Assembly (NCBI GenBank): GCA_047030855.1
Contig: JBKYIJ010000008.1
Span: 806,001-870,000, forward strand
Direction of reading: 5' to 3'
DNA: 64,000 bases
Source: QVMM01 sp047030855
GTDB lineage: Bacteria > Bacteroidota > Bacteroidia > Bacteroidales > Dysgonomonadaceae
Position numbers and translations under genes: made by a program. Numbering within the stretch: the stretch's first letter is position 1; every line of letters begins with the position of its first letter. Under the pieces are notes generated by a model that was given only the letters and a program-made list of their open reading frames with translations, did not search any database and had not been told where the DNA came from. Positions 19,652 through 28,307 of this stretch are shown here, in pieces.

Positions 19652-19659
19652 TACTTTTG
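19652..19659 (+). promoter_or_regulatory. Bacteroidetes -7 box (TACTTTTG) for the ABC importer operon
   Basis: TACTTTTG, followed by C, lies 20 bases before the ATG at 19679. No riboswitch-like structure was seen in the 117-base gap. Confidence 0.5.
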
Positions 19660-19678
19660 CAGGATAAAAACTTGATCT

Positions 19679-20599
19679 ATGAGAAAGTATATGCTATTAT
19701 TTATTTCTGTGATATTTTTCTTTTCGTGCACAGATAAAAATAAAAAAAATGTCGCTTTGAACCTCGGAGTTATGTCATCCATGGACTATCTTCCTTTGGC
19801 GGTTGCCGAACGTGAAGGATATTTCAAAGAAACAGGACTTGACATCAAAATACAGAAATTTTATTCTGCCAACGAACGCGATGCGGCTTTTCAGAGCGGA
19901 AATGTAGATGGAGTGGTAATAGACTACACGGGTGCCGTGTTGCAAAAATCGGGCGGAATCGACCTCAGGTTGACATCGAAATGCGATGCACCTTTCTATA
20001 TTGTGGCAGGAAGTGAAACGTGCATAGATTCACTTCCTCAACTGAGAGGAAAGAAAATTGCCGTATCACAGAACACGGTTATCGACTACTGTGTCGACAT
20101 GGCTCTGCGATCCGTGGGGTTAAATGCGGAAAATGTCGATAAAGTGGAAATAAATAAAATCCCTGTACGGTTCGAGTTACTGCAAAACAACAAAATAGAC
20201 GCCACAGGCTTGCCCGATCCCTTTGCCCTAATGGCAGCAAATTCGGGAGATAAAATATTGACCGACAACAGCAAGCTGGGACTCTCGATAACAGGCATTA
20301 TGTTTACAGGAAAAGCATTATCCGACAAAAACGAGTCAATAAAGAAAATGTATGAAGCCTACAATAAGGGCGTGGAATACATACAATCGCATTCCGTCGG
20401 AGATGTCAAAGACATTCTGATAAAAGAAATGGGCTTCACGGAAGAAATAGTCATGAAAGCTGTTCTCCCGAAATATACAAAAGCCGAAATGCCATCGGAC
20501 AAAGACATTCAATCCGTGATTGACTGGCTGGCAGAAAGAAAACTCATCGAAGCAACATTTGATAAAACCATGCTTCTGGACGATCGGTTCATAAAATAA
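19679..20599 (+). CDS. ABC importer substrate-binding lipoprotein (NMT1/THI5-SsuA-like)
   Basis: 306 residues. Lipoprotein signal with lipidated Cys17 (FFFSC). The mature part is a two-lobed periplasmic-binding fold of the nitrate/sulfonate/thiamine-precursor class: LGVMSSMDYLPLAVAEREGYFKE (cited in part), DVVIDYTGAVL-like segment, LRGKKIAVSQNTVIDY and the second-lobe GLPDPFALMA. This family serves taurine, alkanesulfonate, nitrate, thiamine precursor and riboflavin importers; the ligand cannot be assigned from sequence. First gene of a four-gene operon (binding protein, ATPase, permease, porin). Confidence 0.88.
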   Translation: MRKYMLLFISVIFFFSCTDKNKKNVALNLGVMSSMDYLPLAVAEREGYFKETGLDIKIQKFYSANERDAAFQSGNVDGVVIDYTGAVLQKSGGIDLRLTSKCDAPFYIVAGSETCIDSLPQLRGKKIAVSQNTVIDYCVDMALRSVGLNAENVDKVEINKIPVRFELLQNNKIDATGLPDPFALMAANSGDKILTDNSKLGLSITGIMFTGKALSDKNESIKKMYEAYNKGVEYIQSHSVGDVKDILIKEMGFTEEIVMKAVLPKYTKAEMPSDKDIQSVIDWLAERKLIEATFDKTMLLDDRFIK

Positions 20600-20610
20600 A
20601 ACGGTTCTTA

Positions 20611-21336
20611 ATGATTTCCATAAAAAACCTGTCGGTTAAATATAACACTACGGAAGTTATCAGAGATTTATCCCTTGATTTGCAAAAAGGAGAAATATAT
20701 ACGCTGATAGGACCTTCGGGGTGCGGAAAATCTACTTTACTGAAAATATTAAGCGGAATCAAAAAAGATTATTCGGGAAGCATAATCTTCAACGGAAAAC
20801 CGATTCAGGGGCAACAGGTTTCAATAGGATATGTTCCTCAGAATTACGGACTGCTCGAGTGGAAAACCGTGAAACAGAACATATACCTGCCTCTTACGAT
20901 CGACAATCACAAACAACTCCGCAAGGAAGAGAATGACGATATAATCCGTTCTTTAGAAATTGAAGATTTGCTTGACAGGTATCCGCACGAATTGAGCGGA
21001 GGACAGAAGCAACGGATCTCTTTGGCAAGGGCTTTTATTTCACAACCCGACATACTGCTGATGGACGAACCGTTTTCGGCACTCGACGCTTTCACATCAA
21101 TTTCGTCACAGCAGCTTTTCCTTAGGCTGTGGGAGAAATACAGGGTTACAACGCTTCTTATCACTCACAACATATACGAAGCAACGTCGATAGGGAAACA
21201 CATACTGTTGATGAGCAAAACGACGGGAAATGTCATAAGAACGATTGAAAATACGACATTCAATAAAGACGGGATCGAGGCGGAAAGATCTGTTTTAGCC
21301 AATAATATCTTAAAATTGTTTGAAGCAAACCAATGA
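20611..21336 (+). CDS. ABC importer ATP-binding protein (SsuB/TauB-like)
   Basis: 241 residues, complete ABC ATPase. Walker A GPSGCGKST, Q-loop YVPQNYGLLEW, signature LSGGQKQRISLARA, Walker B ILLMDEPFSALD, switch His in LITHNIYEA. The Q-loop and overall length place it with the nitrate/sulfonate/taurine ATPases. It starts 11 bases after the binding-protein stop, and its TGA overlaps the permease ATG by 4 bases (ATGA), consistent with translational coupling. Confidence 0.92.
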   Translation: MISIKNLSVKYNTTEVIRDLSLDLQKGEIYTLIGPSGCGKSTLLKILSGIKKDYSGSIIFNGKPIQGQQVSIGYVPQNYGLLEWKTVKQNIYLPLTIDNHKQLRKEENDDIIRSLEIEDLLDRYPHELSGGQKQRISLARAFISQPDILLMDEPFSALDAFTSISSQQLFLRLWEKYRVTTLLITHNIYEATSIGKHILLMSKTTGNVIRTIENTTFNKDGIEAERSVLANNILKLFEANQ

Positions 21337-22089
21337 AAAAGAAAAAAGCATTCGGCAGCTATCTGATATATATTCTGGCAGGATTTGTTCTGTTCAATAT
21401 AATCTGGTTCGCATTTTCGGAAATACTGGATATGAAAGCCTTGCCTTCACCTCTGAAGGTATATGCAGGATGGGGAAAAGCCTTGGATAACGGAATCGTA
21501 TCGCATCTTACGGCAAGTTTGCGACGAATTGCAATCGGAATATCCGTTTCATTGATTTTAGCATTAATCTTGGGTATCAGCATGGGTTATAACCGAACAA
21601 TCAATAAAGTGTTAGGACCTTTGCTGTATTTCACCTACCCTGTACCGAAACTTGCACTTTTGCCGATTGTAATGATATTGTTCGGAATAGGCGACGTATC
21701 TAAAGTTATTATCATTGTTATGATAATCATATTTCAGCTGATACTGTCCATCCGCGATGCGGTTATCAGCATTCCGAAAGAAGATTATGCGGTGCTTATC
21801 TCATTGCGTGCGAGCAATCTGGATAAAATGAGGCACATAACCTTTCCCGCCATAGTGCCCAATATATTATCGTCCCTGCGTGTTTCCGTAGGTATCGCAA
21901 TGTCCGCGTTATTTTTCACCGAGACGTACGGAACCGACAAGGGACTGGGGTTTTATATCACCGATTCGTGGATGCGAATAGACTATATACAGATGTATTT
22001 TGGAATATTCGTACTATCTTTGACGGGTTTTTTTAATTTTTCTACTCTTGGACGTTACCGAGAACGTAGTATGCAAATGGAAAAAATGA
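21333..22089 (+). CDS. ABC importer permease (SsuC/TauC-like), frameshifted at the C-terminus
   Basis: Inner-membrane permease of the binding-protein-dependent class, with six hydrophobic segments and the EAA-loop motif LRASNLDKMRHITFPAIVP before the last helices. In the raw sequence the frame runs on into the porin to give a 652-residue chimera. Deleting one T from the T7 run 22028-22034 restores the expected ending GFLIFLLLDVTERVVCKWKK and a TGA at 22087-22089, giving 251 residues. That TGA overlaps an ATG at 22086. I therefore read two genes, not a fusion. Confidence 0.85.
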
Positions 22090-22118
22090 CCGTAATTATA
22101 AAAAAAGAAACTTCTGAA

Positions 22119-23291
22119 ATGAAAAGGCAGCTTTTACTTATTTTATTATGCATCGTAAGTATCAAAGGATTTACACAGGAATCGAATACGGAACTACTGA
22201 AGAAACTGGTTGAAAAAGGTGTACTTACACAGAACGAAGCCGATGAAATAAGTAATGAACCCGCCGTGGAAGCGAAACCTGTTCTGGATAAAAACCCGAT
22301 CGAAAAAGGAACGGATAAAATACGCCATGCCTTCAATACGCCATATCTCCGTTTTGCGGGATACGCAATGTTTACCTACCAGTACAAACAGTATAACAGA
22401 GTACATCACGATGCCCGTCCCCGGTTGGTATATGTCTCTTTATCGGGAAACCTGACAAGTAATCTCCGTTATTTCGTTTTAATGGAATTTGCCGATCCCC
22501 GCCTGAACGAACTTAATCTCGAATGGACTCCTTTCACTGCGTTGTCCGTCAAAGGCGGACAGATGAAAGTTCCGTTCTCTTTCGAAAACCAGATATCACC
22601 GATCAATCTCGAAACGATACTGAACACCCGTTCTGCATCCTGTCTGACAGGCATGATAGGAGATCCGTTGCAATTCAGCGAATCGAAAGGTTATAACAAA
22701 ACAGGTCGCGATATCGGAATACAGGTATCCGGATCGTTTCTAAAAGTTGGCAGCCACAACCTGTTGCAATATGCCGCAGGAATGTTTCAGGGAACAGGGA
22801 TGGGAGTCGAAGAAAACAACAATACGAAAGACTTTGCGGGAACACTCTCGTTGCAACCTGTCAAGGATTTCAGAATAGGAGGAGGCTTGTATGCGGGACA
22901 GGCGTATTACATTAAAGCAGGAAATACGGTAAAAGGAGATCATGTCCGCAATCGCTGGGCAATAAGCGCCGATTACAAAAACGACCGCTTCTATGCCCGA
23001 TCGGAATGGATACACGGGAATGACGGAGGCATCAAAAAGGAAGGATTGTACGGAACCGCGCTTTGGTATATCATACCTCAAAAATTGAATATCGTAGGCA
23101 AAGTTGACTATTACAACCAGAATAAAGACATTAACAGCGAGGTGATCGACTATACGGCATCGGTAAGTTACTATTTCTGGGAGCAATGCCGTTTTCAGGT
23201 ATGCTACACATTCTCCGATTATTCAAAAAAATGGGGAGGATTGCATCGTACCGAAAATGCCGTTCAGGCTCAAATGCAGATAGTGTTTTAG
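22119..23291 (+). CDS. OprP/OprO-like porin
   Basis: 390 residues from the chosen ATG at 22119, which gives a clean type I signal peptide (MKRQLLLILLCIVSIKGFTQ). A short helical/coiled N-terminal segment (ELLKKLVEKGVLTQNEADEI) precedes a beta-barrel of the phosphate-selective porin O/P family: LRYFVLMEFADPRLNELNLEW (in part), GGQMKVPFSFENQISP, TGRDIGIQVSG, FRIGGGLYAGQAYY and the terminal aromatic QMQIVF. ATG 22086 is an alternative start overlapping the permease stop. Placement directly after an ABC importer argues that it is the cognate outer-membrane channel. Confidence 0.85.
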   Translation: MKRQLLLILLCIVSIKGFTQESNTELLKKLVEKGVLTQNEADEISNEPAVEAKPVLDKNPIEKGTDKIRHAFNTPYLRFAGYAMFTYQYKQYNRVHHDARPRLVYVSLSGNLTSNLRYFVLMEFADPRLNELNLEWTPFTALSVKGGQMKVPFSFENQISPINLETILNTRSASCLTGMIGDPLQFSESKGYNKTGRDIGIQVSGSFLKVGSHNLLQYAAGMFQGTGMGVEENNNTKDFAGTLSLQPVKDFRIGGGLYAGQAYYIKAGNTVKGDHVRNRWAISADYKNDRFYARSEWIHGNDGGIKKEGLYGTALWYIIPQKLNIVGKVDYYNQNKDINSEVIDYTASVSYYFWEQCRFQVCYTFSDYSKKWGGLHRTENAVQAQMQIVF

Positions 23292-23418
23292 CGCTATACG
23301 TCTTATAGGTATTATCTATACAAAACAAACTTCCTGAAAATAAACATTATACAACATCACACTGAAATAAATCATCAGTAAACACAAACTTTTTTTTCTT
23401 CATATTGAAAGATTATCA

Positions 23419-23426
23419 TATCTTTG
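23419..23426 (+). promoter_or_regulatory. Bacteroidetes -7 box (TATCTTTG) for the fimbrillin operon
   Basis: TATCTTTG lies 46 bases before the first fimbrillin ATG at 23472. The 180-base gap also contains GTGT-N6-ACAC just downstream of the box. No inverted repeats long enough to suggest a site-specific invertible promoter were seen. Confidence 0.55.
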
Positions 23427-23471
23427 TGTGTTTTTTACACAAAACTAAATTAACTAAACATTAAACTTGTT

Positions 23472-24392
23472 ATGAAAATTCTTTCAAATTTGCTTGCATT
23501 ATCTATGCTTGCATTAGTTGTGAGCGGTTGCTCAAAATCTGAAGACGAAAGCTCTAATGGAGCTGAAGGTTTAAATGAAATAAAATTAAGCAGTCGCGTA
23601 AGTTTATTGAAGTCAAGCCTTCAGAATGTCCAAATAGAGAACGGGCAAAAAGTTGGCTTTACCGTACTTGAAAATGTGTCTCGTGACGCATTATACGAGA
23701 ATGTAGAACTTACTGCCAGCGGCACAGGATCATTCACTACTTTAACAAAAATGTATTATCCTACAAACGGTAATAATGTGGATTTTTATGCGTATCATCC
23801 ATATAACTCGACACAGGCAAACGGAAGCACAGGTAAATTAAGCTTCAGCGTTAAAGCAGGACAAAACTCACAAACCGATTATTTATTGTCAGACGTTCTG
23901 TATGGCGAGAAACTAAACGTTACAAGAACGAATAACGTTGTCCCGATGACTTTCTTCCACAAAATGTCAAAGTTGTCTTTTACTATTGTTAAGGGAGACG
24001 GCGTAGACATCAGCAAATTGAATAATATCAAGGTATTAAACATTTTGCCTGACGTTGAAATGGACTTGTCTAACGGAACGATTTCTGAAGCAAAAGGTAC
24101 TCCTATTACTGTAACAGCCTTCAATGTAACAGGAGCCGAAGCTGATGCAGAACAAGTTGAGGGTGCTTCTGCCATCGTTGTTCCTCAAAAGATAGCAGCC
24201 AGTACCGGACTTCTCTCAATCTCGGTAGACAAGGTTACCTTTACTTACAAAACTGAAAACGAAATAACTTTCGAAAGCGGAAAGAATTATAATTTCGTTA
24301 TTACGGTAAGCATGGGTGGAATCGTTGTTGAATCTACAATCACGGATTGGGGAGACGGCGGATCGATAAACGGCGGCGGAGTCATGGACTAA
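23472..24392 (+). CDS. Fimbrillin family lipoprotein 1
   Basis: 306 residues. Type II signal with lipobox VVSGC, lipid Cys20. Two-domain fimbrillin pattern: VDFYAYHPYNSTQ block near residue 100, TDYLLSDVLYGE, then MTFFHKMSKLSFTI, the hallmark F-x-H-x-M-S-K-L segment of FimA/Mfa-like proteins, and the C-terminal block ESGKNYNFVITVSMGGIVVESTITDW cited in part. By family, exported as a lipoprotein, processed by an Arg-specific protease and polymerised by donor-strand exchange. Being first, closest to the promoter and followed by a terminator hairpin, it is the best candidate for the major shaft subunit. Confidence 0.87.
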   Translation: MKILSNLLALSMLALVVSGCSKSEDESSNGAEGLNEIKLSSRVSLLKSSLQNVQIENGQKVGFTVLENVSRDALYENVELTASGTGSFTTLTKMYYPTNGNNVDFYAYHPYNSTQANGSTGKLSFSVKAGQNSQTDYLLSDVLYGEKLNVTRTNNVVPMTFFHKMSKLSFTIVKGDGVDISKLNNIKVLNILPDVEMDLSNGTISEAKGTPITVTAFNVTGAEADAEQVEGASAIVVPQKIAASTGLLSISVDKVTFTYKTENEITFESGKNYNFVITVSMGGIVVESTITDWGDGGSINGGGVMD

Positions 24393-24428
24393 TCCCATCC
24401 CAGAACAAAGATTATAAACGTTTCAAAT

Positions 24429-24477
24429 CAAACCAGATACATGAAAAACAAATTAGTGTTATCTGGTTTGTATTTTT
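24429..24477 (+). terminator. Intra-operon terminator/attenuating hairpin between fimbrillin 1 and 2
   Basis: 11-bp perfect stem CAAACCAGATA / TATCTGGTTTG (24429-24439, 24460-24470) followed by a T-rich tail. It would let most transcripts end after the first fimbrillin. Because it covers the ATG at 24441, the next gene more likely starts at 24483. Confidence 0.7.
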
Positions 24478-24482
24478 TATTT

Positions 24483-25412
24483 ATGCATAACAATATTTTA
24501 TCAAACTTTACTGCTTTCTTGCTCATAACTTTTTTTCTTGCTTCTTGCGAAGACAACGATTATTTTTTCGAAAAAGGGAAAATACCGCTAAAGTTATCTG
24601 CCCAAATATATGATTCGTACACTTCTGACAAGATTGACAAAATGTCTTTTGATGAAAATGATTCGATTGGCATCTACTTGGTCGATTATTCAAACGGAAT
24701 TCCTCAAAAAATAGGTTCAATCAATAATTTCATGAACAGCCATTATATTTATACAGGCAGTTACTGGCACAGTAATACAGGAGAGAATCTTTATTTAACG
24801 GACAACAATACCGTAGCAGATTTGTATGCTTATTATCCGTATGATTACGGAATGAGCAGAGAAGCATCGAAAAGAGATTTGTCTGCTTATCCTTTCAGCA
24901 TATCGGCAGATCAAAGAAGTTCTATCTCAACGAATGATTTTTTGTGGGTCAAATATACATCCGTATCCGTAGCAAGAACGAATGTTGCTCTGATTTTCAA
25001 ACATCTGATGAGTAAAATAATTGTAAACGTACGTTTCGACACCGAATTGGCAGACAGCAATTCTTTATACATACATAACGTAAAGAAGGACGGTTTCATT
25101 GATATGAATACAGGGAACGTTGTCCACACAGCAAATAATTATATTATAACGCCCTTTGTCGAAAAAACGACTACGCAAAATTTTAATCAAACTTACAGCG
25201 CAATAATAATGCCTCAGTATTTGGAAATAGGAACTTCTCTGTTTTCAATAGAAACAGATGGCAAATTATATACTTTTCAGCTGGACAGCGGTTTAACAAT
25301 TGAACAAGGTACATCATACACATTCAATTTAATCGTCGGAAATGCGAACTCCGACAATTACACGAAAGTATACAAAAACAGTATAACGCTTTACAGCAAA
25401 TCTCGTTATTAA
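24483..25412 (+). CDS. Fimbrillin family lipoprotein 2
   Basis: 309 residues from ATG 24483. The upstream in-frame ATG 24441 lies inside the terminator hairpin and would add an unneeded 14 residues. Lipobox FLASC gives a lipoprotein. Fimbrillin features: ENLYLTDNNTVADLYAYYPYDYG, cited in part, NDFLWVKYTSVSV, and VALIFKHLMSKIIVNVRF carrying the F-x-H-x-M-S-K signature. The C-terminal strand region (TSYTFNLIVGNANSD) is followed by a divergent tail without the usual ITDW motif, so it may be a minor or tip-proximal subunit. Start of the next gene is 16 bases away. Confidence 0.82.
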   Translation: MHNNILSNFTAFLLITFFLASCEDNDYFFEKGKIPLKLSAQIYDSYTSDKIDKMSFDENDSIGIYLVDYSNGIPQKIGSINNFMNSHYIYTGSYWHSNTGENLYLTDNNTVADLYAYYPYDYGMSREASKRDLSAYPFSISADQRSSISTNDFLWVKYTSVSVARTNVALIFKHLMSKIIVNVRFDTELADSNSLYIHNVKKDGFIDMNTGNVVHTANNYIITPFVEKTTTQNFNQTYSAIIMPQYLEIGTSLFSIETDGKLYTFQLDSGLTIEQGTSYTFNLIVGNANSDNYTKVYKNSITLYSKSRY

Positions 25413-25428
25413 AAAAACAGCTAATTAA

Positions 25429-27345
25429 ATGGCAAAGTCAACCAACATACTTCATTTTCTATACATTTCCATTATCGCCCTGTTTATGGGAGGATGTACG
25501 GAAAGTGATGACAGCGACTTCTATAACAACAGTTATATCAGCCTGTCCCCATATATAAATGAGAATACAAAACTTAAGGCTACCAATTCTTCTTTTGAGG
25601 AGAATGACAATATCGGGGTTTTTGCTGTTCCGTTCATAAACGGAAACAGCACGGAAGGCGATATGCAAACCGACAAATACGCAACAAATATCAAAACCAC
25701 TTATAATGCTTCGGAGTGGATTTCCGAATCGCCAATACCGTGGTACAGCGGACATACCAAAGTGACATTGTACTCTTATCACCCTTATAATATTGCGGCG
25801 TCAAGCGGAAATGTGAAGAATTATTCTTTCACTATAAAAGAAAACCAAAGCAATGTAAGTGATTTTAAAAACAATGATTTTTTATGGGCTAAGTCAGATC
25901 CGTCCGTTCCGACAAAAAATAAAATATCGCTCCCTTTTACTCACAGAATGAGTAAGATCAGAATAAATATTAAAACAGAAAACGGGTTTGTCGCCGAAGA
26001 GATTATAAATTCGACAAAAAAAATAAAAAGCATATATGTTGACGGAACGGTCAACTTATCGGACGGCAGCGTTACAATAAAATCCGACTCAAAGAAAAAA
26101 GACATTGTCCCGTATCAACTCCCTGCCGCAAGTACGAGTTATGACGTATCGGTAGAAGCAATCGTACTGCCGCAGACTATTTCTGCGTCGACAGATATGA
26201 TTACCTTAAGCACATCGGATAACAGCACGCCTTACTCTTATAAGCCGACATCTGATTTAGTTCTTAGTTCAGGTAAGATGTATACATTCAATATAAATAT
26301 AGACCGGACAGGAATATCCGTTTCGACCGAAAGCATAAAAGACTGGGAATCATATCCTGACATTGAAGGAAACATAAATCAGCCCGCTTATAAGGCTTTT
26401 GATATTTCATCGCTCGACTGGAGCAAAACAAGAGTATACAAAGTCTTTGACAACGGAATTCAGGTTGCCGAAGTTGCTAAGGAATATTTATATAAAAGAG
26501 GAATTATTGATGTTCAGGCAATTGTAGTATACAAAATGTCCGATAACGGACAAACCGATATATCAAGCGGTTTTGTCGTTCAGGTTATGAGCACGACAAA
26601 AAATGCCGTTAACGAATACGATCCTGATGTAAATAATATCCACGGAGGCAATGTAATCTGGGATTTGACGAACAACGTAATTTCCGCTTACACGAAAGGG
26701 ACAGGCTCACGCATAGACAAAATAGAAATCAACAAAGGCATTCCTATTGCGGCTCAACCTCATGCGATATACACATTAACGTTAGTTCCCGATTTAGCAA
26801 AAGACGTAGATAACAATGAGTATGGAATAGTAAAAATCGGCAAACAGTTCTGGATGCGCGAGAACCTGAAAACAGAACATTTCAGGGATGGAAGCGCGGC
26901 AGAGGTTTATTATTATAATGACGATATAAAGAACAAAGAGATATACGGAGGACTTTATGACTGGACAACAACAGTGAACACAAAAGGGCTGGCTCCACAA
27001 GGTTGGCACGTATTTTCTTACAATGAATTCACATCATTAAGCACTTACATATCAGGAACGAATACCAATCCTTACTATGCGGCGGGAGCAAAACTGAAAG
27101 CCGCAAGATTATGGACATATTATTATAATAATACCGATATTACAGGTTTTTCGGCATTACCCGGTGGAAGACGTGCTCCCGGGGGTACATACAGTGAGTG
27201 GATTACATACGGGCAATGGTGGACTTCTACCGAGTATAGCAATACCGCAGCCAGACGTATGTATCTCGATTATAGCAATACCGGCGTATGGATGGCTTAT
27301 TTAGCTAAAACCTATTACGAATCGGTAAGGTGCTTAAGAGATTAA
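25429..27345 (+). CDS. Fimbrillin family lipoprotein 3 with C-terminal FISUMP domain
   Basis: 638 residues. Lipoprotein signal with Cys23 (FMGGC). Residues about 25-310 are a fimbrillin module (VTLYSYHPYNI, NDFLWAKSDPSV, LPFTHRMSKIRINI, SGKMYTFNINIDRTGI, IKDWESY). Residues about 320-455 form a second beta-rich region of unknown type. Residues 465-638 are a FISUMP domain (TIGR02145): IGKQFWMRENLKTEHFRDG, GGLYDW, APQGWHVFS, ALPGGRRAPGG, WWTSTEY and YYESVRCLRD. FISUMP domains end many Bacteroidetes surface proteins. Large size, last place in the operon and a C-terminal extra domain suggest a tip adhesin; that role is inference. Confidence 0.87.
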   Translation: MAKSTNILHFLYISIIALFMGGCTESDDSDFYNNSYISLSPYINENTKLKATNSSFEENDNIGVFAVPFINGNSTEGDMQTDKYATNIKTTYNASEWISESPIPWYSGHTKVTLYSYHPYNIAASSGNVKNYSFTIKENQSNVSDFKNNDFLWAKSDPSVPTKNKISLPFTHRMSKIRINIKTENGFVAEEIINSTKKIKSIYVDGTVNLSDGSVTIKSDSKKKDIVPYQLPAASTSYDVSVEAIVLPQTISASTDMITLSTSDNSTPYSYKPTSDLVLSSGKMYTFNINIDRTGISVSTESIKDWESYPDIEGNINQPAYKAFDISSLDWSKTRVYKVFDNGIQVAEVAKEYLYKRGIIDVQAIVVYKMSDNGQTDISSGFVVQVMSTTKNAVNEYDPDVNNIHGGNVIWDLTNNVISAYTKGTGSRIDKIEINKGIPIAAQPHAIYTLTLVPDLAKDVDNNEYGIVKIGKQFWMRENLKTEHFRDGSAAEVYYYNDDIKNKEIYGGLYDWTTTVNTKGLAPQGWHVFSYNEFTSLSTYISGTNTNPYYAAGAKLKAARLWTYYYNNTDITGFSALPGGRRAPGGTYSEWITYGQWWTSTEYSNTAARRMYLDYSNTGVWMAYLAKTYYESVRCLRD

Positions 27346-27380
27346 TAAATCTTTTTAGTGTTTTACGCGTTTTGCAAGAA

Positions 27381-27416
27381 TAAGGTGATATACTTGAGTA
27401 TATCACCTTATCTTTT
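27381..27416 (+). terminator. Intrinsic terminator after the fimbrillin operon
   Basis: 14-bp near-perfect palindrome TAAGGTGATATACT / AGTATATCACCTTA (27381-27394, 27397-27410), effectively a 4-base loop, followed by TCTTTT. Confidence 0.82.
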
Positions 27417-27468
27417 AACATATAACAAAATTTTCGCCGGATTCCATACCGACTATTTTGCTATTCAA

Positions 27469-27476
27469 TATTTTTG
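27469..27476 (+). promoter_or_regulatory. Bacteroidetes -7 box (TATTTTTG) for mtgA
   Basis: TATTTTTG matches TAnnTTTG and lies 69 bases before the mtgA ATG at 27545. Confidence 0.42.
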
Positions 27477-27544
27477 TAGCTTTACAAAGTCTTTCAATGA
27501 TTTATCGTCATCGCGAAGGTTATATTATATAATTGTAATACGTT

Positions 27545-28225
27545 ATGAAACGCTTTTTCAAGTGGGTTAGGAATATAATCATAGGGCTTTTTCTGTTCAG
27601 TCTGCTCCAAGTTATAACATTCAAATTTATCCCTGTGTATTTTACTCCGTTGATGATTATCAGAAGCATTGAACAAAAATCGGAAGGAAAAGACATAAAA
27701 TGGGAACACAAATGGGTTTCTATTGATAAAATATCGCCCTATCTGCCGCAGGCGGTCGTCGCCTCGGAAGACAACCTTTTTCTCGATCATTCAGGATTCG
27801 ATTTCAATCAGATAGAGAAAGCACGGGAAGAAGCGGAAAAAGGAAAACGCCTCCGCGGTGCCAGCACAATCAGCCAACAAACGGCAAAAAACGTATTTCT
27901 ATGGAACGGAAAATCTTATATCCGAAAAGGATTAGAGGCTTACTACACATTGCTTATAGAACTGATATGGGGCAAGAAACGCATTATGGAAGTATATCTG
28001 AATTCCATAGAAATGGGAGACGGAATATACGGAGCGGAAGCCGTTGCCAAAAATCATTTTAATAAAACCGCCGAAAAGCTCACTCGCGACGAATGTGCTT
28101 TGATAGCCGCCACATTGCCCAATCCGCGCAAATTCAATTCAGCCAAACCGTCCAAATATATCCTGAAAAGGAAGAATCAGATTATTTCCCTGATGGGAAA
28201 AATAAAACCTGTCGAATTCGAATAA
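27545..28225 (+). CDS. mtgA: Monofunctional peptidoglycan glycosyltransferase (GT51)
   Basis: 226 residues. Polymerises lipid II into glycan strands on the periplasmic face; no transpeptidase domain. One N-terminal membrane helix (about 13-32) then the GT51 domain: catalytic Glu in VVASEDNLFLDHSGFD, the RGASTISQQTAKNVFLW block, KKRIMEVYLNSIEMGDGIYGAEA (cited in part) and LIAATLPNPRKFN. Full length for MtgA. It is flanked by the two fimbrial loci but is an ordinary cell-wall enzyme; no functional tie is claimed. Confidence 0.95.
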   Translation: MKRFFKWVRNIIIGLFLFSLLQVITFKFIPVYFTPLMIIRSIEQKSEGKDIKWEHKWVSIDKISPYLPQAVVASEDNLFLDHSGFDFNQIEKAREEAEKGKRLRGASTISQQTAKNVFLWNGKSYIRKGLEAYYTLLIELIWGKKRIMEVYLNSIEMGDGIYGAEAVAKNHFNKTAEKLTRDECALIAATLPNPRKFNSAKPSKYILKRKNQIISLMGKIKPVEFE

Positions 28226-28307
28226 TATTTTTCATTAGGTTGTAACCTTTTTCGTAAGTAATCAGTCATACTTATGAAACCCGATTATTAATTAAAAATA
28301 AAAAAAT

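Noticed and set aside
21333..23291. Single 652-residue permease-porin fusion protein
   Set aside because: One-base T-run correction gives the conserved permease ending and a separate porin with its own signal peptide.
23292..23471. Invertible (phase-variable) promoter for the fimbrillin operon
   Set aside because: No long inverted repeats flank the -7 box and no invertase gene is nearby.
24441..24482. Start of fimbrillin 2 at ATG 24441
   Set aside because: It lies inside a terminator hairpin and adds residues ahead of a complete lipoprotein signal beginning at 24483.
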